64,000 bases of DNA from Rotaria macrura (Eukaryota > Rotifera > Eurotatoria > Philodinida > Philodinidae): the NCBI GenBank assembly GCA_900239685.1, contig OENT01000035.1:62001-126000 (forward strand), written 5' to 3'. Made by a program: the position numbers and the translations under genes. Below are positions 14,301 to 25,228 of this stretch, in pieces. Each line of letters begins with the position of its first letter. The stretch's first letter is position 1. The notes beneath the pieces were generated by a model. It made no database searches and was not told the DNA's origin. It was given only the letters and a program-made list of their open reading frames with translations.

Positions 14301-15466
14301 TCTAGTCGAAAATAGGAACTTAACATTACACTCATTCTATAATCTATCTATTGTAAAAGAAAATCTTATTCGATAATCCATATCGAAAAATTTGCATATC
14401 ATATGTCTCTCATACTTGAACCAGAAGAATCATTGAATAATAGTCACTAATACCGTAATGATAAATCTATCTTTGAAATGTAGTAGTTATTAAAAATAAG
14501 ACCAAAAAAATCATAATCTCACGAAAGAAGAAAAATAGCCATAATTAAGAGTACTATAACATATACTCATGAAGCTAGAGACAATTTTGTTCAGTCATAA
14601 ACTAGAATATAACAGATAACTAGTTCCACATTAAGAACGTTAGTAATGGAATTAGTAAACATGCAACGATGTATAAAAATTAACCGAAGTAACACATTGA
14701 TAGTAAAGATTAGACATAATTATGCGTTCAATGTTTGATAATAAGAAAACATTGACGTATTGACATCACAAATATTGATATTTGATAAATAAAGAATCAT
14801 TGAGTAAATTATGTAGAATCACTATAATCAGTACATTCATACTTATAAAATACATATGTAATGAGAAATGTACAGTTTAGCATTCTAATTCATAGTATAC
14901 ACATATGAGATACACGACTTTGTTCGATATTTCATAAATGAATTCATCTAGTATTATTCTATCATTTGAATATACTCAACAAAAATGAACATTGCCAAAC
15001 GATTTATCACAAATCAATGAAATTTTCTACGTTTTTTTTCCACATTTTGTCTTTATTCAATAGTGCATGTTTACAATATTTAGGAATATGAAAATCAAAG
15101 CAAAAGTCACATCTATTTTTGATGAAGAACAACGATAACGTGTGTGAAGTATGTTCGGATAATTTTCAATCGTCCTTCAGGAATTACAAATTTACAAAAA
15201 CACTTATGAAGTATTTGTGAGAGCATCGGAACAAAACGATTGATTCCTTAGTTCATGAAAAAACAAACAAAGTTTTGTTAAAAGATGACCATTTTATGTC
15301 TCTGATATGGTGTTTATCTCGAAAAACGATCAACCACTTGATTATTTAATGATTATAACCTATCGGTTTTTTCCTTGATTTGTATTAACCGGGTATTTCA
15401 AGCATACAAAACATGCATACATATTTATATCTATATTACACGCAAAATACAGTTCGATTAAAGCGA
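11310..15466. other. gene-poor AT-rich region
   Basis: About 4.2 kb without a gene I can support. Only short open frames and AT-rich low-complexity stretches, such as a short TA run near 11810-11830, were seen. The part near 15.0-15.4 kb is probably the 3' UTR and downstream flank of the CDK11 gene, which ends at 15467. Confidence 0.5.
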
Positions 15467-18400
15467 TCAAGCTCGCAGTTGAAATCCAGGAGCCGGAGGT
15501 GGAAATCGTTCCATTGAATCAGAATCGTCATCACAACCACCTAGAAGTTTTTCATACATTTTGCCCGCTGATGGTGGTTTAGGTTCATCTTGCACTGTTG
15601 TAGTACTCGATCCAGGTAAACGTTGATTTCCGGCTCTAGTTGCTTTTTCTTTATCTTCATTTCTTGATGGCCATGTTGGAAACATTGATGGATCTATTCG
15701 ACGAGGACTCTCATCAAAGTACTCGTGTTTCAATGCGTTTAAGGCTGATATACGTTTGCTTGGATCATACGTTAAAAATCTGCAAAGAAAGACAGAGCAA
15801 TATGTTCTGTTTCGAAAATAGAATTCGTCATTAATATGCTTACTTATTAAGTAGATCGAAGCCTTTCACCGATAGAGAATTATCAAATCTGTTACGTAGC
15901 CGATTGTATGGATAAGGGGAGAAGGTCATTTTTTTTGTAAATGGAAGGGATTCATATTCGGGCCAAATCTTTTCATTGGGAGTGCCTAAATCTTTAAATA
16001 TACGATTCAATTGATCTAATTCAGATTTGCCTGGAAATAACGGTTTCATTAATAGTAATTCGCCGAATATTGCCCCAACACTCCACATATCAATGGGTGT
16101 CGAATATTGCTAAATATATGAAGAAAAAACTTCGATTTACTTTTACGAGTGAAGAAAACACGATCAACTCACTTTATCTCCAAGTAATAATTCAGGCCCT
16201 CGATACCATAGAGTAACAACGATAGGTGTGTAAGGTTTTAATGGTGAACCGTATTCACGTGCGAGACCAAAATCACCAATCTTGAACGCGAAAACAAATG
16301 CAAAAGGAGCATGATATCATTGAGAATACAGAAAAAAAGGCGAACGCAAAATGATAGACTTACCTTCAGAATTCCTTTATTGCTGAGAAGTAAATTTGAT
16401 GTTTTCAAATCTCTATGTATAATCCAATTATCATGTAAATGATTAACACCAGCTAGTAATTGATGCAATAAAGTTTTCACTTCACCGATTGAAAATGGCT
16501 TTTTCATTGTATGTGTCATTAAACTTTTCAAATCATGTTCTACATAGTCCATGACGATATATATTCGATTCATATCATCGCCTACCACAATTTCCTGAAA
16601 TCAACATGAAAAAACAATTCAGTTTGCATCTAAGTAAGAGAATGAAATGCACTAGTCGTGCGAATGCATGTTGATATTTTAGACAGCATAAAGATTGATA
16701 GCACTGAGTTTTTATGAATATGAATTCAGCCTTTTGAAGAAGAACAGTTTTCCAAACGAAAATCTAACTATTATCCAATGAAGAAGTTATTTTTTAAATC
16801 AATCATGTTAACGTAGGTATCGTCACATTGTAGAACCGATGCAGATCCTTGTTCCAGGTCTCAATTATCGGAACTCTTATCTGAAAGTATTATAAGACCT
16901 TATGAACCGAGAAAATGTTAGATTAGAGTAATTTTTGTCGAATTTCATTATTAGCATGTTGTACTAAATTAAGAGCAACAGCAAACTCTTATAATTCAAT
17001 AGAGAAGGATGAGAAGCGTGAATTTTATAGTGGTTATTACTTCTAGCAGATCTACTGAAAATATTCAAAATGTGTGAATAGGATCGTTGAATCACATACA
17101 ACAAGTTTTGTGACAATGTTACATGTTACTTTTTCTCTTTTTTGAGTCAAAATAATAACTTACCCTGACCGTACAAACATTTTCATGTTGTGATTTTAGA
17201 ATACAGCAAATTTCTCTTAATGATGTTATTGGGAAGCCTTCTTTTTCTTTTTCCATTTTTAATCGTTTCAACGCAACTATTTCTCCTAGAGATAATGCGA
17301 AAAAGAAAAGAAAAACATGACATTTTGAAATAAAATTCAATTCGATCAAACCTGTCTTTTTATCTTTAGCTCGAAAGACCACTCCATAAGCTCCTTCTTC
17401 AATTCTATTCAAACATAAATATTCATCAACTCGTCGACAACCTTGAATAGCTGGATAATAGTTTGGTAATTTTGGTTTTTCGTCAATTAATTCTTTTTCC
17501 GATGGATAACTATTCGATATTGGTGGTGTCGTTGCAGATTTTGATGATGATGACGCTGGCGTTGACGATGAATGACGCCTTGACCGTTTCTGATGATGAT
17601 GCCGATGATGCCGACGATAGTGATGATGACGACGTCGATCACTTTCATTTTCGTCATCTTCATCTTCTCCATCTTCTTGTTCATAGCGATTATTATCATC
17701 TTCATCGTCGTCATCGTCGAAACGACTTCGATGTGGTACAGGCGGAGCTGGTTCCGCCTGACCTTCCTCACGCTCATCATCATCTTGAGAATGATCATCT
17801 AAACAACGAAAAATAAATGCTAAGAATAAAATTGACTTTTCGGTTCTTGTTCTACCTGTTGAAGAATGAATATGTTGTTCTTTTCGATCTTTATCTTCTT
17901 CAGTCGTTGTTACTGATTGATGTTCTTCCTTTGAATGAGGATCATCACTTGCATCAGATATTGATTCTAGAAGAAGGTACTTATTAGAGACAGAAAATGT
18001 TCATGATAAAATTAACCTGCTTCTTCTCCTTCTTCAGAAGGTGATTGTTGTTCTTGTGATGAATCTCTTCTTTTTTGTCGTCGATGTTCTTTTCGTTTAT
18101 GTTTAGATGAATCATCATCCGAATTTTCATCAGATATTGATGAACGACTTGATGAGTGACGAGGACGTTTTGATCGTTCTTCAGTTGAATCTTTAAAATG
18201 AAACAACATTTATTTTCTTTGCACCACTTTTAATACATTATTTTACCTCGTTTATTCGTCTGTTGTTGTTGTTGTTGGCAACTATCAGGTAAATAATCCA
18301 TTTCTCCTTCTTCTTTTTCATTGTCATCATCTTCATCATCATCATCAACTATTTCCGAATGATACTGATCACTATTAAAACCCGCTGCATGCTTTCCACT

Positions 18401-18700
18401 GATCATAGTTATTGGTTTCGAATGAGAAGATTTACTTGATGTCGGTGTAGTATAAAATGAAGCTTTTTGATCAACTTGACTAACTGAAGATTTTAAAGTT
18501 CGTTTCGACGTTGAAGATGGTTCTTCATAAATGACAGTACGCGATGAAATTTGAGACGAACTAGTCATACGATTTCGTTCATCATCTGATTGACGAGAAC
18601 GCGATGAACTCTTATAATCGTGATTCTCTATTCAATATAAAATCGTAATTCAAACTCAGGAAATACTTCTTCAAATTAAATATTACTCACTGCGATGCAT
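15467..18700 (-). CDS. CDK11 (PITSLRE) cyclin-dependent kinase, ten exons
   Basis: Cyclin L-dependent nuclear serine/threonine kinase, known in the family for roles in transcription and pre-mRNA splicing. Exons by my model (minus strand): 18691-18700, 18247-18627, 18017-18190, 17856-17966, 17352-17798, 17164-17285, 16364-16594, 16173-16280, 15844-16109 and 15467-15779. All phases agree, giving 720 residues. The N-terminal half is low complexity: Ser/Arg-rich, poly-Gln, acidic runs and a His/Arg stretch, typical of the family's nuclear region. The kinase domain starts at about residue 350: [18 protein letters not shown] (P-loop), [19 protein letters not shown], then SLRE of the PITSLRE helix written [34 protein letters not shown] (catalytic loop), [19 protein letters not shown] (activation loop) and [14 protein letters not shown]. 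The C-terminal tail [11 protein letters not shown] is characteristic of CDK11. One oddity is [10 protein letters not shown], where nearly all relatives have WYRAPE. The start codon is in a tiny 10-base first exon (MHR), so it is the least certain part. Confidence 0.95.
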
Positions 18701-20047
18701 GATTTAATAGGAATAAATTTAGCACATATAAATGAAGAGATAAAGATTTATCTGTCGAAAATTTGCAATATTTCTACAAATAAACAAAATGATAATCTAA
18801 AATAATATTTTTTACAGTTAAATGTTAATGAGAATTGTATATGAGAAAAAAAGAACAAATGCTTTCTTGTACGATTACTTTTTTATCAGTAGTACTCAGA
18901 TAGGATAGGGAAATAAATTATAGATCTTCGAATTGATTTTAAAATATTTTTCTCTGCAAAACTGACTTTCTAAGCACAAAATCAGTAGAAGTTGTATTAT
19001 TAAGAACGTACCAATGATACGGGTGTATATTTTAATTCTACACAAACTATCACAATTTTTTTTCTCCATCAAGAAAAGAATTCGATGAATGTACTTCAGG
19101 AAAATTTTAATTGTAATTTGAATATAAATTTTAAATATGAGAAATATCATAGGTGACAGAGACTACAGAAAATTGGTGACACAACATTACGTAATTTTGA
19201 TGTACTACAGATCTCATATGACTTTCCATGAATTCTATTTTTTGTGAATCGACTTTACACATCTTGTCTATCGAAAATTCAAAGCATCCATGGACCTATG
19301 GAAATCAAGGCATTAAAAATCTGTTCGTATGACAAAATTTTGAAACGAATTTACCCGACGATCTTCTTTTTGACCATTCAACTGTATACAAAACGAAGAA
19401 AAACGATTGATTACAAAATTTGGTTATAATTTTCGCAGAATAATGTGAAAGTAACGTAGAAAAATAATGATTGACCAGTACAGGAAAATAGCTAGCAGCA
19501 AAGTTAGATTGCGAAAATTTGCCTTTCTTCCATCACGACTTCTCATTTGTTTATCCATGTACCAATCAGTGAACGGCCACAATGTTTTCATGAATGATTG
19601 TTAATTGAAAAAAATTACTTGAAAAAAAACTCCTTGTTTTCCCATAAATTTCATGGAAAATAAAGTTTTTAAAATAAATAAAACACAATGCATAAGTAAG
19701 CTATCCTTGAAGAAATCTTCTTATATCCTCCATGATTTATTTTGCTTTTTCAAATGTGTACATACACGAGTAATGGTGGTTGATTATTTATTTATTTACT
19801 TGCTCAATGATTGACTAGTTCAGTAATCATTCTAATGTTATTTTGATATTTAGATGGTATGAAGTCTCTCTACGAACGTTTAATATCGTTCAATGGAATT
19901 TGTTTAAATATCCGTATCGATCATTTGAAGACAACAAGCAGATGATTATCATTGTTATTCAGTGCCGAAATTACTAGTCAATTCATTCTTAATCATTAAT
20001 CTTTTGAAAACCAAAAAGCAAAAAAACCAACAAACCAAAACTTCAAG
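18701..20047. promoter_or_regulatory. divergent intergenic region between CDK11 and G-alpha-q
   Basis: About 1.35 kb between the start of CDK11 (minus strand) and the start of the Gq alpha gene (plus strand). It must contain the promoters and 5' UTRs of both. It is AT-rich with no motif I can assign confidently. Short open frames at 18896-19150 and 19244-19429 show no family features and I read them as chance. Confidence 0.5.
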
Positions 20048-22201
20048 ATGATGTGCTGTCTGTCTGCCGAAGCACGCGAGCAGAAACAAATAAATCGTGA
20101 AATTGAAAAACAATTACGTCAAGATAAAAAAAATCAACGGCGAGAATTAAAATTACTTTTGCTCGGTAAATCTACATTTAGTACGACGATTAGAATGACA
20201 TGTTTTTCATTCATTCTATTTCAATAGGTACTGGAGAGTCTGGTAAATCAACATTTATCAAACAAATGCGTATTATACATGGTACAGGTTATAACGAAGA
20301 CGATAAACGTTCTTTTGTTAAACTTGTCTATCAAAATATATTCATGGCAATGCATTCAATGATTCGTGCTATGGATACGCTCAAAATACAATATAGAGAT
20401 AAAAGAAACGAGGTTGATTTCATTTGAATTTATTTTCATAAACTAGAATATCGTGCATTAATGGCTATTTGTTTTCTTTTTCCTTACAGCAAGAACATGC
20501 TGCACTTGTGCGAGCTGTTGATTATGAAACTGTGACAACATTTGAACCTCAATATGTTGAAGCTATTAAAAGTCTTTGGAGTGATCCAGGAATCAAAGAA
20601 TGCTATGATAGACGAAGAGAATATCAATTGACAGATTCAGCCAAATAGTACGATCTTATTTTTACCCAAGGGAAACACAAAATGAAAATTATTTTCGTTT
20701 TCTTTCTTGTTTAGCTATTTAGATAGTATCGACCGAATCGCTTCGCCGGGCTATCTACCAACTGAACAAGATGTCCTACGTGTTCGAGTTCCAACTACTG
20801 GAATTATTGAATATCCATTTGATCTTGAAAATATTATTTTCCGGTACATTTATATTTTATTCAGATGCTATATCGGAAGGGGTATTTTATGAGAAGACGA
20901 GTATTGATTTTCGGAAGTATCCAATGTAAACAGGAGTACAGGTTGATTTCACGTATGAGAAAAAACTCCCATCCTACTTATCAATATTGAAGCACAAGCA
21001 GTAAAAATTTCCCATCGAATGTCATCTGTTAATAAAACTAGAAACTTCGATATTTAATCGTAAAAATGTGTTTGTTTTTCTATTCGTCTTCTATTCGTGT
21101 TTTACCTAAAAGAAACTACTGTTTGCTTGGGTTTAAAAGAATAGCACGTGAATTTCTTTAATGATTACGATCCTTTGGCTTGCTAGTATTAGTTATTCAA
21201 ACAATGATTTTGCACACTAAAAAACCGAAGGAATAAATCGTATTGTTGTTTTTTTCGATTGCTAATTAAATTGTTGTTCGTTTTTAAACGAAACAGCTAA
21301 ATCAAAGTTTCTTTTCGATATACGAATATTTTTCGAGTAAAAACGTCTAATCTCAATATAGACATGTGCTCATGGTAGAATCGAAAAAAAAAGGATTCAA
21401 AACGAAAGACTAGTGTTAAGATATTGAATGACGATGGAAAATAAAGATCACTCCCTTCGTACTTTCAATGATTGATGTGGTAATTTTAATTTTCCATGAA
21501 CGATTAACACAGGCAGAGACAAATGTTTAAATAAAATAATTTTTAATGTAAATAGAATGGTTGATGTTGGCGGCCAAAGATCTGAACGTCGTAAATGGAT
21601 TCATTGCTTTGAGAATGTTACTTCGATAATGTTTCTTGCTGCATTAAGTGAATATGATCAAGTTCTTGTTGAATCTGACAATGAAGTAAGAAAAAGATTT
21701 ACGAAAAAAAAACAACTTAATTTTAATATTCATATATAAATAAATAGAATCGAATGGAAGAGAGCAAAGCATTGTTTCGTACGATCATAACTTATCCATG
21801 GTTTACGAATTCATCTGTGATCCTTTTTTTGAACAAGAAAGATTTACTTGAAGAAAAAATTATGCATTCGCATTTGGTTGATTATTTTCCTGAATTCGAT
21901 GGTAAATATTATTTTGAAAAACATTCGAAATCGATAAACATTTATCATTCAGGTCCCAAACGTGATGCCCAAGCTGCACGCGAATTTATCCTTAAAATGT
22001 ATGTTGATCTCAATCCAGATAGTGATAAGATTATCTATTCACATTTTACCTGTGCAACTGGTAAATAGATGAAAACAAAAAAAAACTATTTTATTTTAAA
22101 TACTTTTTATCATTTAAGATACTGAGAATATTCGATTTGTATTTGCTGCTGTTAAAGACACAATCCTTCAACTAAATCTAAAAGAGTATAATTTGGTCTA
22201 G
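20048..22201 (+). CDS. guanine nucleotide-binding protein G(q) alpha subunit, eight exons
   Basis: Heterotrimeric G-protein alpha subunit of the Gq class, which couples seven-helix receptors to phospholipase C-beta at the plasma membrane. Exons: 20048-20165, 20228-20412, 20490-20647, 20715-20843, 21556-21685, 21748-21901, 21953-22060 and 22119-22201. Phases agree and the product is 354 residues. The N-terminus [14 protein letters not shown] carries the paired Cys expected for palmitoylation and lacks a myristoylation Gly2, as in Gq. GTPase motifs: G1 GTGESGKST, switch I RVRVPTTG, switch [15 protein letters not shown]4 [10 protein letters not shown]5 TCATDTEN. The C-terminus LNLKEYNLV is diagnostic of Gq/11 and has no pertussis-toxin Cys. 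The sequence is close to canonical along its whole length. The fourth intron (20844-21555, 712 bp) is about ten times longer than the others. Either of two adjacent ATGs could start; the first gives the residue pattern M-x-C-C found in relatives. Confidence 0.97.
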
Positions 22202-23036
22202 AAAAACAAACAAACAAACATAAAACGAATTAAATATAACAGACAGACGACATATAGCTCTCTTTTGTCTAATTATCTTTTCGTTTACTATTACTTATTC
22301 TCTATATTCAAATACTCTACTTTATTATATTAGAATGGTCGTTTCTTTTTCGTTTCAATTTCTTTTTTTCAATTTTACGTGTGTTTTCTCGTACAGTGTG
22401 CGTGTTCAAAGTCAAATTCGAGTTGTTTCCTCTAGTTAAATTTTTTTTTGTCTTTTGTGTATCTCAGAACACGCTTTGACAGAGAAAACACTAACAAACA
22501 ACAGTGACACACACATACACACACACTTTTTTCTTTTTTTGTCTGTTTGTCATATATACATACCTCGTATCTGTTTTGTACTTGCGCACTGCGCGTATTA
22601 TTACTGCTGCTCTCTAGTCTCTTTTTTTTCTGATTTCTATGTTGTTATTCGTTGTCGTTGTCATTGATTATTGTGTCTTAATTTTCTTTTCTCTACGCAT
22701 TGTTCAGTATTTGGAATGACAACAAAATATTCGTTGGTGGTATTCATCATTCAATAGCCACTATATTTACGTGTCTAGTATTCGATCTGATTTTATTTCT
22801 GTCAATCGCTTTTAGCATCTTTTTGTCTCTTTTTTATATAATCTCTTTTTTTTTCTTGCGTGTGTGTATTTTCGTGTGTGTGTTTCTGAACTACAATAAT
22901 CGTTGCGTTGCTGTGTCGCCGCTTCTTTTCTCAATTTCTTTTTTTTTTCATACTCTACTATTACAAGAAGGTTCTCTCATTCTCTTTTTCTCTGGTTTTT
23001 CAATTGTATAAAATAAATAAACGAATAATGAAATAA
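22202..23036 (+). other. pyrimidine-rich 3' region of the Gq alpha gene
   Basis: More than 800 bases rich in T runs, TTTTTCT tracts and short CA/GT repeats (for example 22505-22530), ending in a cluster of AATAAA-like hexamers near 23012-23035. This is most simply a long 3' UTR of the G-alpha-q mRNA. Open frames here (22455-22667, 22700-23011) are hydrophobic only because of T-rich codons and are not genes. Confidence 0.5.
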
Positions 23037-23215
23037 AGACTTATGGTTTCTTTCCTATAAAATCTTGATCATCGGAAACGTAATAATAAATTTGAATTTC
23101 TTCTAGATTTTCTCATTTTATATCAACTAACAAAGTAGATAATGTATGTTAATATAAAGACTGTTCATACTTTATTTTATTTTTCAATTTAATTTCGTTT
23201 TCTTAGATATAAACG

Positions 23216-23677
23216 ATGGCTGAACAAGAAGCTACTGGTTTAAGTGCAGCTGAATTGAAAAAGAAACGAACATTTCGTAAATTTACATTTCGTGGTGTTG
23301 ATCTTGATCAATTATTAGATATGAACAATGAACAATTGATGCCATTGTTGCATTGCCGTGCACGACGACGTCTATCACGTGGTCTTAAACGTAAACCCAT
23401 GGCTTTAATAAAACGTTTACGTAAAGCTAAAAAAGAAACACCTGAACTTGAAAAACCGCAAGCTATTAAAACACATCTACGTGATATGATCATTGTACCC
23501 GAAATGGTCGGCTGTGTGGTTGGCGTTCATCAAGGAAAAACATTTAATTCAATTGAAATTAAACCTGAAATGATTGGATATTATCTAGGAGAATTTTCAA
23601 TAACATATAAACCAGTTAAACACGGTCGACCCGGTATTGGTGCAACACATTCATCTCGTTTTATTCCACTCAAATAA
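23216..23677 (+). CDS. RPS15: 40S ribosomal protein S15 (uS19)
   Basis: Small-subunit ribosomal protein of the uS19 family, located on the head of the 40S subunit and contacting the decoding region. The single open frame gives 153 residues (about 145 in vertebrates). Recognised blocks are [98 protein letters not shown] and the C-terminal [10 protein letters not shown]. The start ATG follows a likely 5' UTR splice acceptor (TTTTCTTAG at about 23200-23206), suggesting a leader intron as is common in ribosomal protein genes. AATAAA hexamers follow within 100 bases. It is in the same orientation as the upstream Gq gene. Confidence 0.98.
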   Translation: MAEQEATGLSAAELKKKRTFRKFTFRGVDLDQLLDMNNEQLMPLLHCRARRRLSRGLKRKPMALIKRLRKAKKETPELEKPQAIKTHLRDMIIVPEMVGCVVGVHQGKTFNSIEIKPEMIGYYLGEFSITYKPVKHGRPGIGATHSSRFIPLK

Positions 23678-23881
23678 AAATAAAACGCGCAAATATTACC
23701 GTTGTCATTTTATTGTTGAATATTTTTTCATCTTGTAACAACATCACACTTAAGATGAATAAAATTTAAAAGAAAAAGAAGGAGACATCGTTGAAAAGAA
23801 ATTTTATATTTGAATATATACAATTACTTTTTCAATTAATTATCATAGTTTCGATGGATTTAGTTCGGGTTGTGCGCATGG

Positions 23882-25220
23882 CAGAAATAGGCACGGTTCG
23901 GTTCGGTTCTTAGCTAAATTGATGCAATTTAAATTAGTGTATAGATACGAAAAAATAGTCAAGTAGCCAGTCAACCGATGTCGTAGTTAGAAATGAAGGT
24001 ATTGACATATTTTCTACACAGGTGAAGTTAGCACCGGATTCGACTATTTTCACCAGCCGTTCTCCCTGGAGAATTTAACAAAAGTTTCATTCTTGTTCCA
24101 ACTAAAATTCGGTCAGCTCTATCGAATGGTGTAGCTAGATTCCTCTACCTATCATAGCCGTATGAATAAACGCAGAAACCTAATGTTTTCCTGTGGTCAA
24201 AGAAAATGTATCTTTCCAAATTTAGTTTTTATATGTTCTTGTTGAATCGGTAGGGAATGACAGAGCTAAAGATGAAGAATCGAATGATATAAATGATAGT
24301 CGATTTCATGAAAACCTGTTCACAGGAATCGATAAATATTTTAGTCTTTTCATTTCCGGTTGTTCTTCTCTAGGTCGTTCGTTTTAAGAACATTTTATTG
24401 CTGGGCGTTCGCGTTTAGGACATGCACATAAAGCGAATGTTTTTAATATTTGATTTGTAACGATCATTATTAAAATTTTTCTTAGAGCAATTAAATATTC
24501 TTTTATATGAGCAGATTCAGAATGTGGTTTTCGTTCCTGTGGTATAGAAATAATTATTTTACGATGAAAAATGTTCGAGATATTACACTCACGATTGAGG
24601 CTTATACATTTACCTTACTTTTTCAAAAAGGAAATAAGTAAAATGAATAAATTCTTTACTGTTTAACTTGGTAAATAGTAAATAGTATATTTACTTTTAC
24701 TAAAGTAAACAGTAAATTATTTATTTAATTTAAAAAAGTTTAAAAAGTAAAGTACCAACCCTACTCCCAACCACGACCTATGGAGTGTCCATTCGCTTTT
24801 GATACATTGACTCCAATAAAAAGAATGCTCAAAAAAGTTAAACAAAATCGAGAAATGATATTTCTGACTTCTTTTGAGAAAGTTTCTTGATATTTTCGTA
24901 TCGTTTTCGTATTTATTTATGCCCCCTAGTGTTTATTTTAATTTTCCTTTTTGTACGATTCGTATATAAACCTCACTACTTCGAAAATGCATTAGGAAAA
25001 TAAAATAATAACTAAAAATATGTAGATTTATACAAACATAAATACAATAGATAACAATCATCCAGAACCAGATGAGCGAGTTCAAATAAAAATCACATCA
25101 TTTTAATTGTCTACAGTGGAGTTTCAAACTTTTCCTTTTCGGTTCGGTTTGGTTCGGTTTTACACAGTTCGGCTTCAGTTCGGTTTAAACTTTGAAAAAC
25201 TCGAACTGTGCCCATCTCAG
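23882..25220. mobile_element. non-autonomous hAT-like DNA transposon, 1339 bp
   Basis: The ends are imperfect inverted repeats: CAGAAATAGGCACGGTTCGG at the left and, reading inwards from the right, CTGAGATGGGCACAGTTCGAG. Both are followed by repeated GTTCGG-type subterminal motifs (23894-23908; 25140-25190). It is flanked by an 8-bp direct repeat with one mismatch, GCGCATGG at 23874-23881 and GCGCATAG at 25221-25228. An 8-bp duplication with short inverted repeats beginning CAGnGnTGGGC and subterminal repeats is the pattern of the hAT superfamily. No transposase frame is present, so it is a deleted derivative or MITE. It lies 200 bp beyond the S15 stop codon. Confidence 0.7.
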
Positions 25221-25228
25221 GCGCATAG

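Noticed and set aside
17463-17816. Plus-strand and minus-strand open frames rich in Asp/His or Met/Ile over the CDK11 exon
   Set aside because: They are by-products of GAT/CAT trinucleotide-rich sequence. The true reading frame is the CDK11 low-complexity region, whose splice phases agree on both sides.
22455-23011. Hydrophobic open frames that look like membrane proteins
   Set aside because: They come from T-rich 3' UTR sequence and contain CA and GT runs; no conserved motif and no supporting context.
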